NCBI GenBank assembly: GCA_013139755.1 | Contig: WTAG01000198.1 | Coordinates: 1 to 5,218 of the forward strand | Reading direction: 5' to 3' | Length of the DNA stretch: 5,218 bases | Source: Methylomarinum sp. | GTDB lineage: Bacteria; Pseudomonadota; Gammaproteobacteria; Methylococcales; Methylomonadaceae | Part shown: positions 1 to 5,218 of the stretch, in pieces | How positions within the stretch are numbered: the first letter of the stretch is position 1 | How the letters are laid out: every line of letters begins with the position of its first letter | Translations under genes and position numbers: made by a program | Notes under the pieces: model-generated | Databases searched by the model: none | Told to the model about the DNA's origin: nothing | What the model saw: only the letters and a program-made list of their open reading frames with translations

Positions 1-78
1 AAATGCGGTGACAACGTTGGGAGCTTGCTCTCCAGCACTGATGCCATGCCATGGATGTGCTTTATGTTTTAAATTCAT
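1..78 (-). CDS. ppa: Inorganic pyrophosphatase, family I (N-terminal 26 codons, cut by the left edge)
   Basis: Soluble cytoplasmic enzyme that hydrolyses pyrophosphate to two phosphates, pulling biosynthetic reactions forward. Only the first 26 codons are in the window, reading leftwards from the ATG at 78-76. The visible peptide begins MNLKHKAHPWHGISAG and continues with an AP..V..AF stretch. The HPWH-(I/V)-x-x-G-x-x-x-P-x-x-V pattern is, from family knowledge, the usual N-terminus of many bacterial and plant family I pyrophosphatases, just before the (I/V)EI...KYE.DK segment; the metal-binding aspartates lie beyond the edge. The gene lies 62 bp downstream of moaA on the same strand, so it may be co-transcribed or have its own promoter. 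The leader before the ATG is A-rich with no clear Shine-Dalgarno. The call rests on a short peptide, so confidence is moderate. Confidence 0.7.
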   Translation of the reverse strand, partial: MNLKHKAHPWHGISAGEQAPNVVTAF

Positions 79-118
79 TTTTTTATTTTTAGTCTATTCA
101 ACTACTATTTTTGAGCCT

Positions 119-161
119 ATGAGTGCTGCACGAAGTTTAATCAACCGCCAGTTGCACTCAT
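119..161 (-). repeat. 8-bp inverted repeat spanning the moaA stop codon
   Basis: ATGAGTGC at 119-126 is the perfect reverse complement of GCACTCAT at 154-161, giving an 8-bp stem with a 27-nt loop. On the minus strand one arm codes for the Met-Ser-Ala near the moaA C-terminus and the other lies just past the TGA at 143-141. No run of U follows the downstream arm (AGGCTCAAAAATAG), so it is not a textbook rho-independent terminator. It could be a weak mRNA 3' or processing structure between moaA and the pyrophosphatase gene, or chance. Confidence 0.3.
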
Positions 162-1148
162 GTGTCTTAAAATAATCGGTTGCTCGTTAAGATTAAATTC
201 GTGTTTTTCAGGCTTAATATCCATAGACTCAACAATCACTTGCTTGAGTTTTTCCATATTACCCGGATTAGCTCTTATCACCCGTTTTAAATCCACCGAA
301 TGCTCATTTCCCAGACACAGTAACAGCCGTCCTTCAACGGTCAACCTGACTCGGTTACAGGTACTGCAAAAATTAGCACTATGCGGAGAAATAAAACCCA
401 CTCTGGTTTCTGATCCATCGACATTAAAATAAACCGAAGGTCCCCCTGTCTGATCGGGAATTGATTTTAACTGAAACTGTTTTTCTAAATCAGACTTAAT
501 TAAATCGCTGGAATAATACACTTCAGCCCGGTTATGGCTATCAACAATACCCAAAGGCATTTCTTCTATAAAACTAATATCAATGCCATTATCAACTGCG
601 TATTGCACTAGATTAATGACTTCCAGGTGATTACGATTTTTTAAAATGACTGCATTAATTTTAATTCGTTCAAAACCAGCCTGTTTTGCTGCTTCAATAC
701 CATTCAACACCTTATTCAAATCACCTGTACGGGTAATTTGTTTAAATTTAACGGCATCTAAAGTATCCAGACTGATGTTAATGCGTTTAACACCTGCCTG
801 TTTTAAATCACTAGCCATTTCGTCTAGCTTTGAACCATTAGTAGTTAAAACCAGTTCATTAAGACTATCAATCTGCCCGATATTTTGTAATAGCTCTAAA
901 GCTCCTTTTCTGACTAAAGGCTCTCCACCGGTAATTCGAATTTTTTTCACGCCCAATTCTGCAAATGCACGAGCAATAAAGTTAATTTCTTCTAAGGTTA
1001 ATATTTGCGCACGCGGCAAGAAGGTCATTTCTTCCGACATGCAATACACACAACGAAAGTCACAACGGTCTGTAATGGAGATTCTCAAATAATCAACCGC
1101 TCTACCAAAACGGTCAACCAACTGAGTTATTTTTGGGGAATTGCTCAT
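141..1148 (-). CDS. moaA: GTP 3',8-cyclase MoaA (radical SAM, molybdenum cofactor biosynthesis)
   Basis: MoaA uses S-adenosylmethionine and two 4Fe-4S clusters to convert GTP to 3',8-cyclo-7,8-dihydro-GTP, the first step of molybdopterin synthesis in the cytoplasm. From the ATG at 1148 the protein has 335 residues, normal for the family. The radical SAM motif CX3CX2C is at C29, C33 and C36 within DRCDFRCVYC. The SAM-binding GGEP is at 74-77. The C-terminal cluster motif CX2CX13C is at C261, C264 and C278. R22, R266 and R268 match the arginines known to contact GTP in MoaA. The protein ends in the Gly-Gly tail needed for activity (MSATGG). All key residues are present. A GTG two codons upstream (1154-1152) is an alternative start; neither has a good Shine-Dalgarno, and ATG was preferred. 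The gene is divergent from the ABC transporter. Its partner moaC is not in the window. Confidence 0.96.
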   Translation of the reverse strand: MSNSPKITQLVDRFGRAVDYLRISITDRCDFRCVYCMSEEMTFLPRAQILTLEEINFIARAFAELGVKKIRITGGEPLVRKGALELLQNIGQIDSLNELVLTTNGSKLDEMASDLKQAGVKRINISLDTLDAVKFKQITRTGDLNKVLNGIEAAKQAGFERIKINAVILKNRNHLEVINLVQYAVDNGIDISFIEEMPLGIVDSHNRAEVYYSSDLIKSDLEKQFQLKSIPDQTGGPSVYFNVDGSETRVGFISPHSANFCSTCNRVRLTVEGRLLLCLGNEHSVDLKRVIRANPGNMEKLKQVIVESMDIKPEKHEFNLNEQPIILRHMSATGG

Positions 1149-1268
1149 AATCACTGTTTGGAAGGAATATTTAGCAAAATTTTATCATAAAAAAACAATC
1201 ATCCTCGCATCTAGCCTCATGTAAAGCTAAAATAGAACAACTTAGCGTTTCTTAGGCACACCATTGCA
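1149..1268. promoter_or_regulatory. Divergent promoter region between moaA and the ABC transporter operon
   Basis: This 120-bp AT-rich gap separates two divergent starts, so it should hold both promoters. For the plus-strand operon the best -10 is TAAAAT at 1228-1233, which would give a leader of about 28 nt before the ATG at 1269, but no good -35 lies 16-18 bp before it. For moaA on the minus strand there is TATGAT at 1189-1184, five of six matches to the -10 consensus but without a -35. An alternative pair is TTTACA at 1225-1220 with GATGAT at 1203-1198 (16-bp spacer). I see no obvious operator palindrome or riboswitch. That promoters are present is inferred from gene orientation; the exact boxes are guesses. 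Confidence 0.4.
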
Positions 1269-2237
1269 ATGAAATTTAAACTTATTCTGCTGTCATTAGC
1301 CCTACTTCTTTCATCTCAGGCTTATTCTACTGAGAAAACTACACTTCGAATTGGTGTATTGGCTTTTGGTACTGTTAACTGGGAATTATCCACTCTAAAA
1401 AACCAACATCTACTGGATAATACTGATTTTAAAATAGATATACACCCTGTTGCCAATTCTCAAGCGGGGAAAATCGCATTACAATCCGGCGCTGTTGATA
1501 TTATTGTTGCCGACTGGGTATGGGTATCTCGTTTGCGTTCTACCGGATCAGACCTAAGTTTTTATCCCTACTCCAATACATCAGGCGCATTAGTCGTTCC
1601 CAACAATAGCCCGATTAAATCCATCAGTGACTTAGCAGGCAAAAAACTGGGCATTGCAGGCGGTGAATTAGATAAAAACTGGTTGTTATTGCAAGCCCTG
1701 GCCAAACAACAAAACCAGTTAGAGCTTAATACATCATTAGATAAGGTATACGGTGCGCCACCCTTATTAAATCAACAAATTTTACATGGCCGTGTTGATG
1801 CCATTATCAATTACTGGCATTTTGCGGCAAAACTGGAAGCGAAAGGTTATAAACAACTATTAAGCGGCAAAGAAATATTACAGCAATTAGGAATTAAAGC
1901 TGAAGTCCCCACCTTAGGCTATGTATTTAATCGCCAATGGGCGAGCCAACACAAAACAATTATCAATCAGTTTTTACAGGCAACCCAGCAAGCAAAAGAC
2001 CAGCTTTGCCTGGTGGATAGTGCCTGGCAACAAATTATTCCTCTTACCAAAACACAAGATATTGCAACACAAAACAAATTACGTCAGCGTTATTGTGATG
2101 GACGCGTTAAACAATGGGGTATCAATGAACAGCAAGCAGCCGCGAAAATTTATACACTGTTACGCACGCTTAGCAACAATAAATTAACAGGAAATGCTGA
2201 GGCCCTACAAGCCGGTACATTCTGGACTATCAATTAA
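1269..2237 (+). CDS. ABC transporter periplasmic substrate-binding protein (NitT/TauT, SsuA/THI5-like)
   Basis: Exported solute receptor that captures a small molecule and hands it to the permease encoded next. It has 322 residues, the usual size for the SsuA/TauA/THI5-like fold. A Sec signal peptide is clear: MKFK, hydrophobic ILLSLALLL, then SSQAYS with likely cleavage near residue 20. There is no lipobox cysteine, so the mature protein should be soluble in the periplasm. Family-type segments follow: LRIGVLAFGTVNWEL (26-40), SGAVDIIVADWVWVSR (73-88), the hinge-like ALVVPNNSPIKSISDLAGKK (107-126), and the second-lobe stretch GRVDAIINYWHFAAKLEAKG (174-193). Tryptophans at 38, 83, 85 and 183 may line the ligand site. 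C247 and C276 could form a disulfide in the periplasm. The Shine-Dalgarno is weak (TTAGG at 1252-1256). Sulfonates, nitrate, taurine and thiamine or flavin precursors are all imported by relatives; the sequence does not say which applies. Confidence 0.85.
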   Translation: MKFKLILLSLALLLSSQAYSTEKTTLRIGVLAFGTVNWELSTLKNQHLLDNTDFKIDIHPVANSQAGKIALQSGAVDIIVADWVWVSRLRSTGSDLSFYPYSNTSGALVVPNNSPIKSISDLAGKKLGIAGGELDKNWLLLQALAKQQNQLELNTSLDKVYGAPPLLNQQILHGRVDAIINYWHFAAKLEAKGYKQLLSGKEILQQLGIKAEVPTLGYVFNRQWASQHKTIINQFLQATQQAKDQLCLVDSAWQQIIPLTKTQDIATQNKLRQRYCDGRVKQWGINEQQAAAKIYTLLRTLSNNKLTGNAEALQAGTFWTIN

Positions 2238-2246
2238 AGCACCTAA

Positions 2247-2999
2247 ATGCTCACTTCCTTACCTAACAAAGTCTTAGCGGCTCTATCATTCCTGTTATTT
2301 ATAGCTATATGGTATGGCTTAGCCTTATTTATTGATGACAATACCCTACCCACACCCGCTTTAGTGCTACAAGTTTTGTGGCAAGAAATTGAATCTGGGG
2401 AACTACCTCATCATTTAGGCGCTACCTTATTACGACTGTTGGCCAGCTTTTCCATTGCAATGGTTTTGGGTTGTGCCTTAGGCATTACATTTGGCCTTAA
2501 TAAAAAGCTAGATGCTTTTTTTGATAACTGGCTGGTGATTTTTTTAAATGTCCCCGCGCTGGTTACTATTATTTTATGTTATGTCTGGTTTGGCTTAGTC
2601 GAATCAGCCGCTATTCTCGCTGTCGTAATTAATAAACTGCCTAATGTCATTGTTACCATCAGAGAAGGTACTAAAGCGCTAGATAAAGATTTGCTAGAAA
2701 TGGCTCGCTGCTATGGCTTTAGTAAAAGGAAAACCTTTTCTCATGTGATTTGGCCACAATTACACCCGTTTGTGATGGCCGCCACTCGTTCTGGACTGGC
2801 TTTAATTTGGAAGATTATTTTAGTGGTCGAGCTATTAGGGCGTAGTGATGGTATGGGGTATCAACTGCATTTGTTCTTTCAACTATTTGATGTTGCAAGC
2901 ATTTTAGCTTACACCCTGGCCTTTATTGCAGTGATTCAATCTATAGAGCTCATTATTTTGAAACCTCTGGATGCAAAAGCACTACGGTGGCGTCGATGA
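2247..2999 (+). CDS. ABC transporter permease (SsuC/TauC-like, BPD_transp_1 family)
   Basis: Inner-membrane channel subunit of the importer, expected to work as a dimer. It has 250 residues, typical for this family. About six hydrophobic helices are visible, near residues 8-30, 61-83, 95-116, 120-138, 176-197 and 216-238. The cytoplasmic EAA loop that docks on the ATPase is at about 151-171 (EMARCYGFSKRKTFSHVIWP, with the conserved glycine at 157). The start ATG is 9 bp after the stop of the binding-protein gene, and the end overlaps the ATPase start as ATGA (2996-2999), so translation is probably coupled along one operon mRNA. The Shine-Dalgarno before the ATG is poor (AAAGCACCTAA), which fits reliance on coupling. 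Substrate is not inferable from this subunit. Confidence 0.88.
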   Translation: MLTSLPNKVLAALSFLLFIAIWYGLALFIDDNTLPTPALVLQVLWQEIESGELPHHLGATLLRLLASFSIAMVLGCALGITFGLNKKLDAFFDNWLVIFLNVPALVTIILCYVWFGLVESAAILAVVINKLPNVIVTIREGTKALDKDLLEMARCYGFSKRKTFSHVIWPQLHPFVMAATRSGLALIWKIILVVELLGRSDGMGYQLHLFFQLFDVASILAYTLAFIAVIQSIELIILKPLDAKALRWRR

Positions 3000-3733
3000 C
3001 TGATATACATATTAATATCAAAGATAAAACCTACACCACAGCAGATAAACGTCAACACACTGCTATTGCTGATCTGCAATTGTCTTTACCTGAAAATAAA
3101 TTTGTTTGCTTAGTCGGCCCTTCCGGTTGCGGAAAAACCACTTTGCTTAATATTATTGCCAACTTAGATACTGACTACCAAGGTGAAATTGTATTAAATC
3201 AGCAACTGTTAACACCTAAAATTGGTTACATCTTTCAAAATCCCCGACTACTTCCTTGGCGGACAGTAAGAGAAAACATTGAATTAGTATTAGATCATCA
3301 TCAATCGCCTGAAATGATTGATGCATTACTTGAGTCTATGCAGTTAGCCGATGTGCAAAATGTATATCCAGAGCATTTATCACTAGGGATGAGTCGACGA
3401 GTTGCGATTATTAGAGCCTTTGCTATTAATCCTGATATTTTATTAATGGACGAACCCTTTGTCTCTTTAGATGCACCCACTGCCCGTCAAGTAAGAGATT
3501 TATTAATCAACCTATGGCAGCAACGTCCACATACTATTTTATTTGTGACTCATGATTTACGTGAGGCTATTGCATTAGCGGATAAACTCATCTTTCTATC
3601 TGCCTCACCCATGTCAGTTAACAGTGAAATTGAAGTCACCATTCCTAGAGCCGATAGACATAAGGAATCTGCAATTGAGGGCTTTCGCCAACAGTTATTA
3701 ACAGAGCATCCAAAAATAAAAGAGTTGCTGTGA
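2996..3733 (+). CDS. ABC transporter ATP-binding protein (SsuB/TauB-like)
   Basis: Cytoplasmic ATPase that powers the importer. From the ATG at 2996 it has 245 residues. Motifs in order: Walker A GPSGCGKTT (41-49), Q-loop Q81 in IFQNPRLLPW, signature LSLGM (128-132), Walker B ILLMDEP (148-154) with catalytic E153, D-loop SLDA (157-160), and H-loop H186 in VTHD. All catalytic residues are present, so it should be active. The signature differs from the usual LSGGQ or LSGGM in having Leu for the first Gly. The start was chosen because ATG overlaps the permease stop as ATGA, with a GGTGG five bases upstream; an in-frame GTG at 2987 would add three residues and is less likely. FQNPRLLPW is characteristic of the nitrate/sulfonate/taurine importer ATPases. 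It is the last gene of the operon; no strong terminator follows. Confidence 0.9.
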   Translation: MTDIHINIKDKTYTTADKRQHTAIADLQLSLPENKFVCLVGPSGCGKTTLLNIIANLDTDYQGEIVLNQQLLTPKIGYIFQNPRLLPWRTVRENIELVLDHHQSPEMIDALLESMQLADVQNVYPEHLSLGMSRRVAIIRAFAINPDILLMDEPFVSLDAPTARQVRDLLINLWQQRPHTILFVTHDLREAIALADKLIFLSASPMSVNSEIEVTIPRADRHKESAIEGFRQQLLTEHPKIKELL

Positions 3734-3810
3734 TTTAACCTTCATTTTTCAACCTAAAAACAGTTGCAGATCCAAATAAAATACACGATACTTACGGCAG
3801 GGTTTTTCCT

Positions 3811-3839
3811 TTGAGTTGTCGTTACCATAAGCGTATACG
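3811..3839 (+). promoter_or_regulatory. Candidate sigma-70 promoter for the YPA-repeat protein gene
   Basis: TTGAGT at 3811-3816 and TATACG at 3834-3839 lie 17 bp apart, each matching four of six consensus bases. This would place the transcription start near 3846 and give a leader of about 28 nt to the ATG at 3874. The -10 box sits in an 8-bp palindrome CGTATACG (3832-3839). It is a plausible but unproven promoter. The preceding gene ends at 3733, so readthrough from the ABC operon is also possible. Confidence 0.3.
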
Positions 3840-3841
3840 AC
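3818..3841 (+). other. Bulged hairpin between the ABC operon and the repeat-protein gene
   Basis: GTCGTTAC (3818-3825) can pair with GTA (3833-3835) plus ACGAC (3837-3841), leaving T3836 bulged and CATAAGC as a 7-nt loop, for 8 bp in all. It overlaps the spacer and -10 of the candidate promoter, so it could be an operator. Alternatively, as RNA from the upstream operon, it could be a weak terminator, since CTTTGCTGTT follows, although that is not a true U-run. The structure is seen in the sequence; any role is inferred. Confidence 0.25.
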
Positions 3842-3873
3842 CTTTGCTGTTAGACTACTGGACAATATACATA

Positions 3874-4197
3874 ATGAATAAAAAGATCTTAGGGCTATTA
3901 ATCGCGAGCATCATATCTACACCATTAACCGCTGTTGCTAATAGTGATGACAGTCAATACCCTGCCACTAATTTTCAACCTACCGTAATTTTTGCTGATG
4001 AGTCAGCACAATCCACAAGCAATTCAGCAACAAAATCTTCATTTGATGCGGATTATCCTGCGGCTAACTTTCAACCTAAAGTACTTTATGTTGATGCATC
4101 TGCTGCTGCAAGTAACAGCAGTTCAACGGGTGAGAAATCAGTATTTGATCCAAACTACCCAGCGGCTAACTTTGAGCCTAAAGTGATTTATCCTTAA
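3874..4197 (+). CDS. Small exported protein with three YPAANF-PKVIY repeats, function unknown
   Basis: I do not recognise this as a characterised family. It has 107 residues. The N-terminus is a good Sec signal peptide: MNKK, hydrophobic ILGLLIASIISTPL, then TAVA before N23, with likely cleavage after A22. The mature part of about 85 residues holds three copies of a 13-14-residue motif: YPATNFQPTVIFAD (29-42), YPAANFQPKVLYVD (61-74) and YPAANFEPKVIYP (95-107). The last two are preceded by FDAD or FDPN. The linkers are rich in Ser, Ala and Asn and look disordered. There is no cysteine, lipobox or transmembrane segment after the signal, so it is probably periplasmic or secreted. The copies at 4054 and 4156 are also very similar as DNA, so they arose by duplication. 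The ATG at 3874 was chosen because it places the signal peptide at the N-terminus; a TTG at 3811 in the same frame would bury it. The Shine-Dalgarno is weak (TGGA). Confidence 0.75.
   Translation: MNKKILGLLIASIISTPLTAVANSDDSQYPATNFQPTVIFADESAQSTSNSATKSSFDADYPAANFQPKVLYVDASAAASNSSSTGEKSVFDPNYPAANFEPKVIYP
3958..4194 (+). repeat. Three in-frame coding repeats (YPAANFxPKVIY)
   Basis: Repeat units lie at 3958-3999, 4054-4095 and 4156-4194, with period 96 then 102 bp. Units two and three share the 12-mer GCGGCTAACTTT and then CCTAAAGT and TTTAT. Unit one is more diverged (ACTAAT for GCTAAC, ACCGTA for AAAGTA). The order of similarity suggests that the second and third copies share the more recent duplication. 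Confidence 0.8.
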
Positions 4198-4209
4198 CTC
4201 GATCAATAC

Positions 4210-4261
4210 TCGCCCTTGAGACGACTGTAGTTACTCCTTTCGTACCGAGGGCGAACGCCCT
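4210..4261. other. Two mutually exclusive GC-rich hairpins in the convergent intergenic region
   Basis: CGCCCT occurs at 4211-4216 and again at 4256-4261, and both copies can pair with AGGGCG at 4248-4253. The near pairing gives a tight hairpin AGGGCG-AA-CGCCCT (effectively GGGC with a GAAC loop). The far pairing extends through T4210-A4254, T4217-G4247 and G4218-C4246 to about 9 bp with a 27-nt loop. The element lies between the ends of two convergent genes, where transcripts from both sides should stop. However, no U-run follows on either strand, so it is not a canonical intrinsic terminator. It may be a bidirectional 3'-end structure or a REP-like dispersed palindrome. Confidence 0.4.
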
Positions 4262-4285
4262 ATAAGATAACAGCTAAAACCCTAT

Positions 4286-5218
4286 TTATAAAAAGTTAAA
4301 TAACGATAGGTTTTGTACTTTAGAATATGCCTGTTGAGCAGCCTGCAAAGCAACTTGTTCTATATTAAACCGACTAATTGCTTCAGTAAAATCAAGATCC
4401 TCAATAACCGACAGTGTGGTTTGCATATCAAAAACAAATTTTTCATTTTGTATTTCTTGATCGTCTAATGCTCGCCCCCTACCACCGACTGAAGTGCGAG
4501 TTTCTATAATATTACTTAGGGCTGTATCCAAATCAGCTAAGACATCATTAACTGTTTTATAAAAAACATTACCTCTTTCACCCGATTCAAACCCTGTACC
4601 TGTTAGGAAATCACCGCTTATTTGGTTGATTGTGACTGTCGAACTTCCACCTGAACTGATTGAATGAAACTGAATGGGATCAGCTGTTGGATCAATTTCT
4701 ATTTCCCCACTAATGCCAGCCGGAGGAGCAAGTGAAGCCGTAATCTGAGCATCAATATCAGCAATTAATGCTGCATTAGTAGGATAAACGCCACTTAATG
4801 TAATGGTTGCAGCATTGCCAACCTCATCAACCAATTCAAACTTCGCATTTGTAGTGCTATAGTCCACAGGAAAAGCTAATGAATTAATTGCTGTAATAGT
4901 CGCCGTTAAATCTACTCCTTGCCCTATCTCTCCATCAGTAAAGCCAAAGTCAGTTAAAAACTGTCCACTACCAAGCCCATCAGATATAACAATACTTGAA
5001 TCCTTGCCTTCTGTTAACGAGACAAATTCAATATTATTGCCATCACTTCTTACTGCCATATTCTGACCTACAAGCTGTGGAGCTATCGCCGAAACAACCT
5101 CTTCCAGGCTCTTATAATCAGCAGCTGGCAAGGTAACATCAACGGTAGTTCCTGTATCGTCGAGCAATCTAAATTGCTCAGTACCCGCTGAATAATCGAT
5201 CCCAAAATGCATAAATCG
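4286..5218 (-). CDS. flgL: Flagellar hook-associated protein 3 FlgL, C-terminal part (5' end beyond the right edge)
   Basis: FlgL (HAP3) forms the junction between the hook cap protein FlgK and the flagellin filament outside the cell. The reading frame is open to the right edge (CGA TTT before the first internal ATG at 5212), so the window holds only the last 310 residues. The missing N-terminus should carry the conserved flagellin-type D0/D1 helices. Numbering from that ATG, two similar beta-rich segments lie at about 5-100 and 117-216. A helical flagellin-like C-terminal domain follows at about 218-308, with VNDVLADLDTALSNI, heptad-like QTTLSVIEDLDFTEAISRF, and QVALQAAQQAYSKVQNLSLF. The ending LSLFNFL is typical of FlgL rather than flagellin, which usually ends in LL(R/G/Q). 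The large variable insert makes this FlgL longer than the E. coli protein (about 317 residues). It converges on the repeat-protein gene; flgK would be expected to the right. Confidence 0.88.
   Translation of the reverse strand, partial: RFMHFGIDYSAGTEQFRLLDDTGTTVDVTLPAADYKSLEEVVSAIAPQLVGQNMAVRSDGNNIEFVSLTEGKDSSIVISDGLGSGQFLTDFGFTDGEIGQGVDLTATITAINSLAFPVDYSTTNAKFELVDEVGNAATITLSGVYPTNAALIADIDAQITASLAPPAGISGEIEIDPTADPIQFHSISSGGSSTVTINQISGDFLTGTGFESGERGNVFYKTVNDVLADLDTALSNIIETRTSVGGRGRALDDQEIQNEKFVFDMQTTLSVIEDLDFTEAISRFNIEQVALQAAQQAYSKVQNLSLFNFL
4565..5200 (-). repeat. Internal domain duplication in FlgL
   Basis: The protein segment encoded at about 4913-5200 aligns with that at about 4565-4864. 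Both begin (V/I)DYS, continue with F.L(L/V)D..G...(T/D)(I/V)TL, and end with matching turns: SGQFLTDFGFTDGEIGQG in the first, SGDFLTGTGFESGERGN in the second. About 16 residues link them. Each unit is near 95-100 residues and looks like a beta-rich surface domain of the kind found in flagellin and hook-associated variable regions. The units are diverged at DNA level, so the duplication is old. Confidence 0.7.

Noticed and set aside
160..432. Open frame on the plus strand opposite moaA
   Set aside because: It lies entirely antisense to a well-supported moaA, with no recognisable domain or start signal.
646..1092. 148-codon open frame on the plus strand opposite moaA
   Set aside because: It is antisense to the radical SAM region of moaA; its length is explained by the codon bias of the real gene, and the protein looks random.
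1005..1190. Short plus-strand frame overlapping the moaA start
   Set aside because: It overlaps the conserved cluster-binding region and the divergent promoter gap, and has no coding features.
1921..2187. Alternative-frame open frame inside the binding-protein gene
   Set aside because: It is in another frame of a clear coding gene, has no motifs and has no ribosome site.
3734..3810. Intrinsic terminator right after the ABC operon
   Set aside because: Only a 3-bp AGG/CCT match around TTTTT near 3800 was found; no stable stem followed by a U-run.
3811..3873. TTG start extending the repeat protein by 21 residues
   Set aside because: The extension is basic and non-hydrophobic and would place the signal peptide internally; the ATG at 3874 gives a canonical signal sequence.
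3992..4186. Alternative-frame open frame inside the repeat-protein gene
   Set aside because: It is a shadow of the repeat protein; the repeats make sense only in the 3874 frame, which has the signal peptide.
5210..5212. ATG at 5212 as the true start of the FlgL-like gene
   Set aside because: The frame stays open to the window edge, and the conserved N-terminal helices of FlgL are missing, so this ATG is internal.

Overview
The window is about 40% GC and is compactly coded. It looks like a chromosomal segment of a motile, AT-rich Gram-negative bacterium, most likely a gammaproteobacterium. The evidence is a periplasmic binding-protein ABC transporter with a Sec signal peptide, a flagellar hook-filament junction protein and the general protein flavour. 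A methanotroph-like lineage (Methylococcales) is my guess from overall impression only; nothing in the window proves it. I see no transposase, integrase, tRNA, rRNA or CRISPR array.

Layout: (1) Positions 1-1148, minus strand: moaA (GTP 3',8-cyclase, molybdenum cofactor pathway), followed 62 bp downstream by the first 26 codons of a family I inorganic pyrophosphatase that runs off the left edge. (2) Positions 1149-1268: a divergent intergenic region that must hold the promoters for moaA and for the transporter. (3) Positions 1269-3733, plus strand: a complete three-gene ABC importer of the nitrate/sulfonate/taurine/thiamine-precursor type (binding protein, permease, ATPase). The genes are 9 bp apart and then overlap by an ATGA, so they are one operon. 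Its substrate cannot be read from the sequence. (4) Positions 3734-3873: a short intergenic stretch with a candidate promoter and a bulged hairpin. (5) Positions 3874-4197, plus strand: a small exported protein of unknown function built from three copies of a YPAANFxPKVIY motif. (6) Positions 4198-4285: a convergent intergenic region with two mutually exclusive GC-rich hairpins. (7) Positions 4286-5218, minus strand: the C-terminal part of FlgL (HAP3), running off the right edge, with a clear internal duplication of its variable surface domain.

How the genes work together: the importer genes form a functional unit. MoaA and pyrophosphatase are only loosely linked: the step after MoaA, catalysed by MoaC, releases pyrophosphate, and pyrophosphatase is a general housekeeping enzyme. 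The repeat protein and FlgL are convergent neighbours with no evident shared job. Most of the window is ordinary. The least explained parts are the small repeat protein, the transporter subfamily with its altered ABC signature, and the duplicated FlgL domain.
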